Source: Nitrospira sp.
GTDB lineage: Bacteria; UBA10199; SBBF01
Direction: 5' to 3'
Assembly (NCBI GenBank): GCA_005240075.1
Contig: SBBF01000067.1
Span: 1 to 35,532 of the forward strand
Length of the DNA: 35,532 nt
How positions within the stretch are numbered: position 1 is the first letter of the stretch; each line of letters starts with the position of its first letter. Under the pieces are notes generated by a model. The model was given only the letters and a program-made list of their open reading frames with translations, was not told the origin of the DNA and did not search any database. The position numbers and the translations under genes are program-made. This document shows positions 7,478 to 15,008 of the stretch, piece after piece.

Positions 7478-8143
7478 TTCCCCAAATTCCTGAGCCAGAT
7501 ATTTCTTAAGCGCTGTTGATTCTTTTTTGAATTTTTCCCTTTCTTCTTCATTCCTAAATCGGGGAGCTACAAAAGCGATCCCTGCCATAAAATGCCGGGG
7601 ATTGTCTTCCGGTGTGCAATAAATAACCAGTCCATCCGTATGAAACTGGAAAACCGCCCCCTTCGTTCGCGGCAGAGTCAGTTGAAACTCAAAAACCACA
7701 TTGGAAGGAAGGATATCATTCAAATCGATCCGCAAACCCCCTTCGCTGATATTCACCAGCCTCGCTTTGATCGGCCTCCCTTCAAAATCAAACAGAATAG
7801 GAACCGGCCTTTCATAGGCATGACGAATAAAAAGCCGTCTGTTGATCAGAACGAGCCCCTTGAGATCAAGGACGACACGGTAAAGAGACAGAGTACTCTT
7901 CGTCCTTCTTTCTCTTCGGCATTGGGCAGAAAATTGAACGATGCCCCGTCCACTGGCCGCGACAAAAAAACCCTTGACCAGGCTCTTTGATATGAAAGGG
8001 GATGAGTGATGATAGACCAAAAACGACTCCTTGAAAACAGACTGAATCAGGCAGGCTTCGACTACCCCGTCACACTCCAAAAAAAGGTATCGGGTGGTCG
8101 GCTCAAGAATTTCGCGGAGGTCGGTTACAGGAATAAAAGTCAT
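7466..8143 (-). CDS. PilZ domain protein
   Basis: About 225 residues. The C-terminal part carries a PilZ-like segment: YERPVPILFDFEGRPIKARL followed by NISEGGLRID, the D/N-x-S-x-x-G half of the c-di-GMP binding motif. The usual upstream RxxxR is reduced to an RR/RHAYER segment, so ligand binding is uncertain. The N-terminal ~100 residues resemble the YcgR-type flanking barrel. The ATG at 8143 is preferred over GTG 8146; neither has a clear Shine-Dalgarno. It could link c-di-GMP, produced elsewhere, to envelope functions; the HD-GYP protein at 12686 belongs to the same signalling network by family. Confidence 0.8.
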   Translation of the reverse strand: MTFIPVTDLREILEPTTRYLFLECDGVVEACLIQSVFKESFLVYHHSSPFISKSLVKGFFVAASGRGIVQFSAQCRRERRTKSTLSLYRVVLDLKGLVLINRRLFIRHAYERPVPILFDFEGRPIKARLVNISEGGLRIDLNDILPSNVVFEFQLTLPRTKGAVFQFHTDGLVIYCTPEDNPRHFMAGIAFVAPRFRNEEEREKFKKESTALKKYLAQEFGEQSG

Positions 8144-8173
8144 CACTTATCATTCATGATCTGATTGGATGAA

Positions 8174-8200
8174 GCAACTTTTTTATCATCCTGCCGATAA
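8174..8200 (+). promoter_or_regulatory. Candidate promoter with GCCGATAATA box (upstream of small exported protein)
   Basis: GCAA at 8174-8177 lies 19 bases before GCCGATAA (8193-8200). The -10-like GATAAT ends five bases before ATG 8206, so a transcript from here would be nearly leaderless. The box matches those at 6712 and 31434. Confidence 0.45.
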
Positions 8201-8205
8201 TAATA

Positions 8206-8589
8206 ATGAAGGGAGCACAAAATAGTCAAAGTACTATGTTTATTACTATATTAAAAATATTGATTTTAATAGTATTTTTATCATTAAAACCATCACTGAG
8301 CGAGGCTTATCTGTCGATCCGGTTTAACTGGTATCCTGTGGCCCCCGGTTATTTTTATTTTTGGTTTCCTTATGTTTCGACTCATGTACCGATTGTTTCC
8401 TATTCTTCCTATCCCCGCTCTCTTGTATATCCTCCCGTTGTTTATTCTTATCGAAATCCTCTTCCGAATCTGATCGCCTTGGGAGAGGCCAAAAAAGAGG
8501 CTTATTTCAAGGCCAAAGAATCCTTGAAACAAAATGAAATCGAATTAAAAGAGATCCCCCCTCTCAAACTCCCTCAAGAAATTAAATAG
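8206..8589 (+). CDS. Small exported protein of unknown function
   Basis: 127 residues, no family recognised. A hydrophobic segment (about 12-35, ending SLSEAYLS) looks like a signal peptide or membrane anchor. It is followed by a Tyr/Pro-rich stretch (WYPVAPGYFYFWFPYVSTH) and a charged amphipathic C-terminus (EAKKEAYFKAKESLKQ). An alternative start is Met11 (ATG 8236), which would give a more conventional signal peptide; the only AAGGGAG lies 21 bases before it, too far for a normal Shine-Dalgarno. It shares the GCCGATAATA box with two cell-wall enzymes, which suggests an envelope role, but this is inference. Confidence 0.6.
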   Translation: MKGAQNSQSTMFITILKILILIVFLSLKPSLSEAYLSIRFNWYPVAPGYFYFWFPYVSTHVPIVSYSSYPRSLVYPPVVYSYRNPLPNLIALGEAKKEAYFKAKESLKQNEIELKEIPPLKLPQEIK

Positions 8590-8657
8590 CCGAATAGCCC
8601 TTTTCTGAATATACTTAAAACCATCATTTTGAACAGGACGTTTCCATTAAGGACGTC

Positions 8658-8680
8658 GATCTTTTCAAGGTGAAAAGATC
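8658..8680 (+). promoter_or_regulatory. Perfect 10-bp hairpin upstream of the EF-hand repeat protein
   Basis: GATCTTTTCA (8658-8667), loop AGG, TGAAAAGATC (8671-8680). It is followed by an AT-rich run, then AAGGAG (8695-8700) and the ATG at 8710. It could be a weak terminator for the preceding gene or a 5'-UTR structure; the T run is too interrupted to be a confident terminator. Confidence 0.55.
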
Positions 8681-8709
8681 ATTATATTTATTAAAAGGAG
8701 AATGATGAT

Positions 8710-9228
8710 ATGAAAAAAATATTACTAACAAGCCTACTGCTCATGGGGGTTATAAGTTCCCCGGCTTGGGCTGAAGATGCCGATGATAACCCTCCGGGAC
8801 CCAAAGGAGGAGCTGGCACCAACTGGGAAAACCCTCCGGGGGCTAAAGGAGGACCGGGCGCTTCCCCTGATGTCAAAGGAAATCCTCCGGGACCTGTCGG
8901 CGGACCAGGAGCGGGTGAAAAATGGAAGGAAAATGCTGATTTAAACAATGACGGAACCGTTGATGATTTTGAAAAGAAAAGGGCGCGCCAAAAATGGAAA
9001 AAACACCATGATGCGGACAACAACCCTCCGGGACCCAAAGGAGGAGCTGGCACCAACTGGGAAAACCCTCCGGGGGCTAAAGGAGGACCGGGCGCTTCGC
9101 CGAATCGGAGACCTGACAAAGACAATAACCCTCCAGGTCCTCGAGGAGGACGGGGCACGAACTGGGAAAACCCCAGAGGACCAGCCGGTGGACCAGGGGC
9201 TTCCCCCAACCGACGTCGTCATCGCTAA
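8710..9228 (+). CDS. Secreted Gly/Pro-rich repeat protein with one EF-hand loop
   Basis: 172 residues. Residues 1-21 form a clean signal peptide ending PAWA before EDADD. The mature chain is built of NPPGPKGGAGTNWE / NPPGAKGGPGASP repeats on both sides of a central insert. The insert has a textbook EF-hand calcium loop, DLNNDGTVDDFE (residues 77-88, with Asp77, Asn79, Asp81, Thr83, Asp85, Glu88), then a basic helix. The C-terminus is Arg-rich (NRRRHR). No named family is recognised; the loop is dockerin-like. AAGGAG nine bases upstream decides the third ATG (8710). A 77-bp perfect duplication (8788-8864, 9022-9098) shows recent internal expansion. Confidence 0.8.
   Translation: MKKILLTSLLLMGVISSPAWAEDADDNPPGPKGGAGTNWENPPGAKGGPGASPDVKGNPPGPVGGPGAGEKWKENADLNNDGTVDDFEKKRARQKWKKHHDADNNPPGPKGGAGTNWENPPGAKGGPGASPNRRPDKDNNPPGPRGGRGTNWENPRGPAGGPGASPNRRRHR
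8788..9098 (+). repeat. 77-bp perfect direct repeat inside the Gly/Pro-rich gene
   Basis: Positions 8788-8864 and 9022-9098 are identical over 77 bases, encoding one full double unit each. A third, diverged unit starts near 9127. Identity at third codon positions means the duplication is recent or maintained by gene conversion. Confidence 0.9.
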
Positions 9229-9273
9229 ATTTTAAAACTTACTTTATCTCCCTCTTTAAATATGATTATGATA

Positions 9274-9294
9274 CCCCCCCTAAAAGGGGGGAGG
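9274..9294 (+). promoter_or_regulatory. Hairpin sequestering the Shine-Dalgarno of the VKOR-DsbA gene
   Basis: CCCCCCC (9274-9280), loop TAAAA, GGGGGG (9286-9291), continuing GAGG. The ribosome-binding GGGGGGAGG (9286-9294) is therefore largely in a GC-only stem. It lies one base before ATG 9296 but seven before ATG 9302, which favours 9302 as the start. Confidence 0.65.
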
Positions 9295-9301
9295 CATGAT
9301 C

Positions 9302-10531
9302 ATGATCAAAAAAAAACCAACTCTTCTGGTCTTTTTTCTCGCCTCTGCGGGAATCATCATTTCGTTTCTCCTTCTCTCCCAGCATTATCGACTCTTGAAA
9401 AAAGGATTTGCCGAATCCAGTTTTTGCAACATCAACGAATGGATCAATTGCGATGTGGTCAATGCCAGCTCGTATTCTGAAATCGGGGGAGTTCCGCTGG
9501 CCGGCCTGGGGCTTGTTTTTTACCTCATCATCTTTTTTTATTCCCTGATCGCTCTCACAGAAAAAAAACCCAAAAAAGAGGGGCTGAGCTTTTGTTTTTT
9601 CGCTTCCCTCGGCAGTCTGCTTTTTGTTCTTTATACCGCTTACGTCTCTCTTTATATCCTCCACACATTCTGCATTTTGTGCGTGGCTCTTTATCTGATT
9701 ACCCTCTTGGTCGTTCTGACTCTCCCTTACGCCCTTAATTATTCGATCGGCTCCACAGGCTCCTTTGTCGCGGAATATTTTCGCGCCTCTTTTCATCGGA
9801 AAAATTCGTTGGGGTTTGATCCCAAATGGAAAAAACATGCGGTGATTCTGATTATTTTCTACGGACTCTCAATTTTCCTCTTTCACCAAATGGAAAAAAA
9901 TTTAAACGCCGCTGATCGTAAACACCCTCAGAACAAAAAACCCCCCGATTTGGCAACGCTTGTCTCTCAGCATTTTCAGCAGACACCTGTTGCGATTGAC
10001 ACAACAGGACGCCCTTTTTGGGGCAATCCATCAGCACCGGTCAAGATTGTCGAATTTTCCGATTTTCAGTGCCCTTTTTGCCGGATTGCCGCCAAAAGCA
10101 TCAAGCCGTCGATCGCTGAATACAAAGATCAGGTGGCGCTTTATTTTTTCAACTATCCCCTTGATCTCTCCTGTAATGTCTACATGACGCGGGTTCTGCA
10201 TGAAAATGCCTGCAATGCCGCCAAAGCGGCTGTCTGTGCCGATCAGGAAGGAAGTTTCTGGCCCTATCATGACCTGCTTTTCGAAAATCAGAAATTTCTC
10301 TCTTCCGGCGATTTGCTGGCGTATGGGGAAAAACTGAAAATGGACAAAAAGAAATTCATGGATTGCCTTTTTTCGGAGTCAACCACCAATCGGGTTAAAA
10401 ATGATATCGAAGCCGGAAAAAAAGTGGAGGTGAGTGGAACCCCCGCCGTTTTTGTCAATGGACGAAGACTGGTTGGATGGAATAATGTGAAGTTGTTGAG
10501 AGCTGTGATTGAAAAGGAGATGCCAAAATGA
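9302..10531 (+). CDS. VKOR-DsbA fusion (vitamin K epoxide reductase-like plus thioredoxin-fold oxidase)
   Basis: The 409-residue fusion would form disulfides in the periplasm and pass electrons to a quinone. The N-terminal VKOR domain has four or five membrane helices, the loop cysteines FCNINEWINC (Cys42 and Cys50) and the active CILC pair (Cys124 and Cys127). After a linker, the C-terminal DsbA-like domain has FSDFQCPFCRIAA and the cis-proline loop GTPAVFVNG. All redox residues are present, so it should combine the DsbB and DsbA roles in one chain. ATG 9302 is chosen on Shine-Dalgarno spacing; 9296 is possible. Its stop overlaps the thiolase start (ATGA). A menaquinone partner fits the mqnE gene in the window. 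Confidence 0.92.
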   Translation: MIKKKPTLLVFFLASAGIIISFLLLSQHYRLLKKGFAESSFCNINEWINCDVVNASSYSEIGGVPLAGLGLVFYLIIFFYSLIALTEKKPKKEGLSFCFFASLGSLLFVLYTAYVSLYILHTFCILCVALYLITLLVVLTLPYALNYSIGSTGSFVAEYFRASFHRKNSLGFDPKWKKHAVILIIFYGLSIFLFHQMEKNLNAADRKHPQNKKPPDLATLVSQHFQQTPVAIDTTGRPFWGNPSAPVKIVEFSDFQCPFCRIAAKSIKPSIAEYKDQVALYFFNYPLDLSCNVYMTRVLHENACNAAKAAVCADQEGSFWPYHDLLFENQKFLSSGDLLAYGEKLKMDKKKFMDCLFSESTTNRVKNDIEAGKKVEVSGTPAVFVNGRRLVGWNNVKLLRAVIEKEMPK

Positions 10532-11682
10532 CTCAAGCCTATATCCTGGATGCTGTCCGGACACCGCGCGGCAAAAGAAACGGAAGTTTGTCTCTCACCC
10601 ATCCGATTGATCTGGCCACAGCCCCCTTGAAAGCATTGGTAGAAAGAAACAAAATTAATCCCTCCCTGATTGATGATGTGATTTATGGATGCGTCATCCA
10701 ACGAGGGGAACAAGACAACGTCATTGCCCGCGAGGCGGTCTTGGCGGCTGGTTTTCCATTGGAAGTTCCCGGATACACCGTCAACCGGTTTTGTGGTTCA
10801 GGCCTGACCGCCGTCACGGCAGCGGCTCATGCCTGCATGTCCGGCCAGGAAGATCTGGTGGTGGCCGGCGGGGTGGAACATATGACCCGGGTTCCAATGG
10901 AAATCAATTTCAACATGGAGGGATCTCTGCTTGTGGAGCGTTTTCCAGACTTGATTCCGCAGGGACTTTCGGCCGAGATGATTTGTGAAAAATATGGTTT
11001 TTCCCGAAAACAACTCGATGAATATTCTGTCGAGTCGCAAAAACGGGCCGGGAGAGCCTGGGAGGAAAAAAGATGTGCAAAAAGCATTGTCCCGGTCATG
11101 GCCAAGACTCCGGATGGAAAACGAATGCCTTTTGAAAAAGACGAACATCTCCGGCCTCAAACAACCGTCGAGATTTTGGGAAATCTGAAACCCTCCTTCA
11201 AACCGGATGGGGTGATTCATGCCGGCAATTCCTCCGGTATCGTGGATGGCGCCGGCGCTGTATTAATCGCCTCCCAAAAGGGTTTGGAAAAAACAGGATT
11301 AAAACCGAGGGGGAAAATTATTGCTACCGCACAAATTGGAAGCGATCCGGTGATCATGCTCCTGGGGCCGATTCCCTGCACCCGCAAGATCGTCGAAAAA
11401 GCAGGGCTTAAACTGAAAGATATGGACCTTTACGAAGTCAATGAAGCCTTTGCTCCTGTGCCGATGGCTTGGCTTTCTGACTTAAAAGATGAAGGGGCCC
11501 GCTGGGACAGACTCAACGTCAACGGAGGAGCCATTGCTCTGGGGCATCCGATCGGCGCCACCGGCGCCATGCTCGTTGGAACCATTCTGGATGAACTGGA
11601 AAGAACCGACAAACGCTATGGTCTTGTAACTTTATGTACTGGTCTGGGGATGGCCGTAGCAATGATCATTCAGAGGCTATGA
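10528..11682 (+). CDS. Acetyl-CoA acyltransferase (thiolase family)
   Basis: 384 residues of a thiolase that condenses or cleaves acyl-CoA. The nucleophile Cys89 is in VNRFCGSGLTAV. The C-terminal half has NVNGGAIALGHPIGATGA with the catalytic His, and CTGLGMAV with the second Cys. The latter is a variant of the usual C-x-GGG pattern. Length is typical (about 390). The sequence alone does not separate biosynthetic (AtoB/PhaA) from beta-oxidation (FadA) use, and no partner gene adjoins. AGGAGA lies seven bases before the ATG, which overlaps the VKOR-DsbA stop by 4 bp. The 3' end overlaps the convergent HDAC-like gene by 17 bp. Confidence 0.93.
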   Translation: MTQAYILDAVRTPRGKRNGSLSLTHPIDLATAPLKALVERNKINPSLIDDVIYGCVIQRGEQDNVIAREAVLAAGFPLEVPGYTVNRFCGSGLTAVTAAAHACMSGQEDLVVAGGVEHMTRVPMEINFNMEGSLLVERFPDLIPQGLSAEMICEKYGFSRKQLDEYSVESQKRAGRAWEEKRCAKSIVPVMAKTPDGKRMPFEKDEHLRPQTTVEILGNLKPSFKPDGVIHAGNSSGIVDGAGAVLIASQKGLEKTGLKPRGKIIATAQIGSDPVIMLLGPIPCTRKIVEKAGLKLKDMDLYEVNEAFAPVPMAWLSDLKDEGARWDRLNVNGGAIALGHPIGATGAMLVGTILDELERTDKRYGLVTLCTGLGMAVAMIIQRL

Positions 11683-12598
11683 CTTCCAAAACAGCTTCCA
11701 CTCCTTCCTGAAGCCCCTTCATGTCATATCCCCCTTCCAGAACAAACGCGATTTTTCCCCCGCATGTTTTTTGAGCAGATGAAAAAATGGTTTGGGCCAT
11801 CATCACAAATCCTTTTTTGCTGATTTTCATTCCTCCCAAAGGATCGAGTTGATGCGCGTCAAAACCGGCCGAGACCAGAATAAACTCCGGTTTAAAGGCT
11901 AAAAGAGCAGGTCCCACTTTTTCCTCGTACCCTTTCTGGTAATCATCATCATCGCTCAAAGCGGGATAAGGAAGATTGAGGGTATAACCGTCTCCTTCCC
12001 CCCTCCCCTTTTCTTCCACAGAACCGGTCCCGGGATAAAAGGGAAAACGATGGGAAGAAATGTAAAAAACATCTTTCCGATCGTAAAAAAAATGCTGGGT
12101 GCCGTTGCCATGATGGACATCGATGTCGACAATCGCGACACGAGACAGATTTCTCTTTTTGATCAAATATTCCGCCGCAATCGCCACGTTGTTAAAAAGA
12201 CAAAAACCCATTGCTCGATTCGTTTCCGCATGGTGCCCCGGTGGGCGGGGGAATGCAAAACTGTTGGCTATTTCTCCCTTAAGGACCGAGTCAACCGCCG
12301 TGATCAACCCCCCCGCGGCCAGGAAGGCGGCCTCTGCCGATCCGGATGATGTCGGAGTATCCAGATCAAAATAACCATGAGAGACAGTTTTGGTCCTTTG
12401 AACAGCCTGGATATGTTCGTGGGTATGGACAAGCGCTACTTCTTCCGGGGTAGCCAAACGGGGGTCAAGCAAAACAAGACTCGAATCGGCATCAAGCACT
12501 TCTTTAATCGCCATCAACCGTCGGGGAGATTCAGGATGCCCCGGGCCTGTTTCATGCTTCAGATAGCGAGAATCCCAGATAATACCGGTCTTGTTCAT
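11666..12598 (-). CDS. Histone deacetylase family (class II / AcuC-like) hydrolase
   Basis: A zinc amidohydrolase of the HDAC fold; bacterial relatives deacetylate proteins, acetylpolyamines or related amides. Visible motifs are RPPGHHAETNRAMGFC, VAIVDIDVHHGNGTQHFF (metal-binding Asp and His) and SAGFDAHQLDPLGG (metal-binding Asp), so the active site looks complete. The longest frame begins at 12700, but the first ~34 residues are unlike the family. MNKTGIIWDSRYLKHETGPG at 12598 is the family N-terminus, giving 310 residues. No strong Shine-Dalgarno is seen. Its stop lies within the last codons of the convergent thiolase. The upstream 87 bp form a divergent promoter region shared with the HD-GYP gene. 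Confidence 0.9.
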   Translation of the reverse strand: MNKTGIIWDSRYLKHETGPGHPESPRRLMAIKEVLDADSSLVLLDPRLATPEEVALVHTHEHIQAVQRTKTVSHGYFDLDTPTSSGSAEAAFLAAGGLITAVDSVLKGEIANSFAFPRPPGHHAETNRAMGFCLFNNVAIAAEYLIKKRNLSRVAIVDIDVHHGNGTQHFFYDRKDVFYISSHRFPFYPGTGSVEEKGRGEGDGYTLNLPYPALSDDDDYQKGYEEKVGPALLAFKPEFILVSAGFDAHQLDPLGGMKISKKGFVMMAQTIFSSAQKTCGGKIAFVLEGGYDMKGLQEGVEAVLEVIASE

Positions 12599-12652
12599 AG
12601 AAGAAGGCCTAAAAAAACATGGAAAGTATCTGACAGTCAACCGGGAAAGCTC

Positions 12653-12681
12653 TTGGATAGAAGATAAACATGTGATATAGA
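12653..12681 (+). promoter_or_regulatory. Sigma-70-like promoter of the HD-GYP gene
   Basis: TTGGAT (12653-12658), 17-base spacer, TATAGA (12676-12681). The -10 is flanked by an inverted repeat, CATGTG (12669-12674) and CACATG (12683-12688). Transcription would start at or next to the ATG codons at 12686 and 12692, so the mRNA would be leaderless. Confidence 0.55.
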
Positions 12682-12685
12682 ACAC

Positions 12686-13705
12686 ATGATCATGGTACAA
12701 GCCGCCCGTTTATTGATGGATGAGGTTCTTGCAACAAAAACAGGGTCAAAAATCCTCATTGTTGATGACAATCCAACCAACGTTGAACTGATTTCAGTTC
12801 AGTTAAGGCCCTTTAACTATGACATTCGAAAAGCCTTCGAGGGGGAAGAGGCGCTCAGTCTCGTCAAAAAAGACCCCCCTGATCTGATTCTTCTCGATTT
12901 GATGATGCCCCGCATGAGCGGCTACGAGGTTTGCAAAATCCTCAAAAATGATCCGGCAACCCGCATGATCCCGATTGTCATTGTGACCGCTTTAAGGGAA
13001 TTGGACGACAAAATCAAAGCCATTGAGCTGGGGGCCGATGATTTTTTGATGAAACCCTACAACAAGCTGGAACTGACTACGCGGGTCAAGTCACTTCTTC
13101 GAATCAAGGAATTGTATGACGATCTGGATTCATCGGAGTCGATTGTATTCACATTGGCTGAAACGCTGGAAGCCAAGGATGTCTACACCCGGGGACATTC
13201 GGAACGGGTGGCCCGTTACTCTGTCTTGATTGGCAGGCAGATGAAATTGAATGATACCGAATTGAGAGATTTGAGACGAGGAACTCTTTTGCACGATATT
13301 GGAAAAGTGGGGGTCAAGGATTCTGTTTTAAACAAAGAATCCAAATTGACCCCTGAAGAACTGGCTCATATCCGGACCCACCCGGCGCGGGGTTTCGAAA
13401 TCTGCAAGAGGCTTCGTTCCTTCAAAAATGTGCTTCCCATCATTCGATCTCATCATGAACGCATTGACGGCCGGGGGCATCCCGACGGGCTCAAGGGGGA
13501 CCAAATTCCCCTTTTGGCAAAAATCTGTTCCATTGCGGATGCGTTTGACGCCATGACCTCCAACCGCCCTTACCGCCGCGGCATCTCGCCGGAACAAGCG
13601 GCCGACATTTTTGAAAGGGAGATTGATTCCGGTCAGTGGGATCCCACCATCCTTAAAATATTTATTGATTTGATCCGTTCCAGCCTGGCAAAAGGGCAAA
13701 CTTGA
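12686..13705 (+). CDS. Response regulator with HD-GYP domain (c-di-GMP phosphodiesterase, RpfG-like)
   Basis: 339 residues. The receiver domain (about 22-138) has KILIVDDNPTN, the phospho-acceptor Asp in LILLDLMMPRMSG, and the conserved Lys in FLMKPY. The HD-GYP domain (about 150-335) has GHSERVARYS, LHDIGKVGV, HHERIDGRGHPDGLKG and DAFDAMTSNRPYR, so all metal-binding and GYP-region residues appear present. By family it hydrolyses c-di-GMP when phosphorylated; no cognate kinase is adjacent. ATG 12692 is equally possible as start because the promoter overlaps 12686 and no Shine-Dalgarno is present. Its stop overlaps the next gene's TTG start (TTGA, 13702-13705). Confidence 0.94.
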   Translation: MIMVQAARLLMDEVLATKTGSKILIVDDNPTNVELISVQLRPFNYDIRKAFEGEEALSLVKKDPPDLILLDLMMPRMSGYEVCKILKNDPATRMIPIVIVTALRELDDKIKAIELGADDFLMKPYNKLELTTRVKSLLRIKELYDDLDSSESIVFTLAETLEAKDVYTRGHSERVARYSVLIGRQMKLNDTELRDLRRGTLLHDIGKVGVKDSVLNKESKLTPEELAHIRTHPARGFEICKRLRSFKNVLPIIRSHHERIDGRGHPDGLKGDQIPLLAKICSIADAFDAMTSNRPYRRGISPEQAADIFEREIDSGQWDPTILKIFIDLIRSSLAKGQT

Positions 13706-14406
13706 TCGCAACCACCTTCCTCCATCGCCCCTACGTTTTTATTTTTTTGACTGTATTTCTGATAATTTCAATTCGAAAGGAAGGAGGACGTTTTTCCCTT
13801 TCTTTTCTTTTTACCGGCTATCTGTTGGCCTGGCTGTCCGAGGCTTCTTCCATCCGAACCGGCATTCCCTATGGGTGGTATTTTTATATTTATGAGAATC
13901 TCCAGGGGGAATGGCTGAATGGGGGGGTTCCTGTCTGGGACTCTCTTTCTTACGTTTTTCTTTGCTATGCGGGATACAGCCTGGCGCATGATTCATTTCC
14001 CTCGTCCTCTCGATTAAAAAAAACAATTTTTTCCTCATTTTTCGTCGTTATTTTGGACATCATCATCGATCCGCTGGCGAACCTGGGAGAGAGGTGGTTT
14101 TTGGGGAAAATGTACTATTATCCCGATCCAGGCTGGTATTTTGGCGTCCCGGTTTCCAATTTTATCGGCTGGTTTTTTGTGTCAGGACTGATTGTTGGCC
14201 TGAATGTCGTCGTGCAACCTTATCTCATCACGAGCAAGAAAAGGAGCCTGAGCCGCCTCACTCAAATGGGGGGATCTCTCCTCTACTTTGGAATTTTTCT
14301 TTTTAACTGGATGATTACCCTCTGGATTGGTGAATGGAGAATGGCCCTGGCTGATTTGTTATGGATTTCTTTTCCTTTGTATTTTTTTGTCAGAAAAGGA
14401 TTTTAG
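13702..14406 (+). CDS. Carotenoid biosynthesis protein, CruF/DUF422-like membrane hydratase
   Basis: A 234-residue integral membrane protein with about seven hydrophobic segments. The pattern matches the CruF (bisanhydrobacterioruberin / C-1',2' hydratase) family: SEASSIRTGIPYGWYFY, VPVWDSLSYVFLCYAGY, DIIIDPLANLGERWFLG and YYYPDPGWYFGVPVSNFIGW. CruF adds water to the ends of acyclic carotenoids. No other carotenoid gene lies in the window, so its substrate supply is elsewhere. The start is TTG 13702, overlapping the HD-GYP stop as TTGA, with AAGGG about six bases upstream. The coupling to a phosphodiesterase gene is unexplained. The 3' end overlaps the convergent receiver gene by 3 bp. Confidence 0.82.
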   Translation: MIATTFLHRPYVFIFLTVFLIISIRKEGGRFSLSFLFTGYLLAWLSEASSIRTGIPYGWYFYIYENLQGEWLNGGVPVWDSLSYVFLCYAGYSLAHDSFPSSSRLKKTIFSSFFVVILDIIIDPLANLGERWFLGKMYYYPDPGWYFGVPVSNFIGWFFVSGLIVGLNVVVQPYLITSKKRSLSRLTQMGGSLLYFGIFLFNWMITLWIGEWRMALADLLWISFPLYFFVRKGF

Positions 14407-14819
14407 TTGATAACATGATGATCGCCAGCTTTGCTTAACTTGAAAAGGTGTCCCAAGAGACGTTCTTTTCCGGACGGGCTTGAGAGAACATCGTGAGTCA
14501 AAAAATCATCCGCTCCATGAGCCATCGCCTCTTCAATCAACAGTTGATTGGAATCGTGGGAAAAAATGACCGTCGGGATTTTTGGATTGTTTAATATGCC
14601 CCGCACATACCGAAGAGTCTCCAACCCATCCTTGGTGGGAAGAGATGAATCGATCAAAACAAGATCCCATCGTTTTGAAATCAGAGGACCAAAAGCTTCC
14701 TCGTAACTACCACAGTGGGTTATTTCCAGATCGTGGGGGAGAAAGTATTCCTGAAGGATTTCACAAATTGATCCACACCGTCCGTCATGACGATGGATAA
14801 TTAATACGGCATAACTCAT
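14403..14819 (-). CDS. Orphan response-regulator receiver domain, degenerate
   Basis: A stand-alone CheY-like receiver of 138 residues. The phospho-acceptor Asp is in LVLIDSSLPTKDGLETL and the beta-4 Thr/Ser region is PTVIFSHDS. The acidic pair after beta-1 is replaced by IIHRHDG. The conserved Lys of the K-P motif is missing (DDFLTHDVL). It may therefore act without normal phosphorylation, or as a protein-interaction module. The ATG at 14819 is chosen over GTG 14825 because GGAGG lies five bases upstream. It has its own promoter and no kinase or output domain nearby. Confidence 0.82.
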   Translation of the reverse strand: MSYAVLIIHRHDGRCGSICEILQEYFLPHDLEITHCGSYEEAFGPLISKRWDLVLIDSSLPTKDGLETLRYVRGILNNPKIPTVIFSHDSNQLLIEEAMAHGADDFLTHDVLSSPSGKERLLGHLFKLSKAGDHHVIN

Positions 14820-14850
14820 TCCCACCTCCCTCTAAGAAGTGCTTTTAATC

Positions 14851-14879
14851 AAGGTAACAAAAAGAGGGAATTCTGTCAA
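14851..14879 (-). promoter_or_regulatory. Sigma-70-like promoter of the orphan receiver gene
   Basis: On the minus strand TTGACA (14879-14874), 17-base spacer, TACCTT (14856-14851), about 30 bases before the start codon. The remainder of 14880-15008 is very AT-rich and holds no gene or clear hairpin. Confidence 0.6.
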
Positions 14880-15008
14880 AAAAAAGATCGGATAGGAACA
14901 AATTAAATTAAAACATGATATTTAAATTTTAAGTATTTGAAAAATAATACAATTATTAATTAAAATTGAAATGCATTTTGACGCGCTGTGTCCAAAAAAG
15001 AGAAGAAA

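Noticed and set aside
8691-9209. 172-codon frame antisense to the Gly/Pro-rich gene
   Set aside because: It is a product of the GC-rich repeats; the plus-strand frame has a signal peptide, an EF-hand and a Shine-Dalgarno, while this one has none of these.
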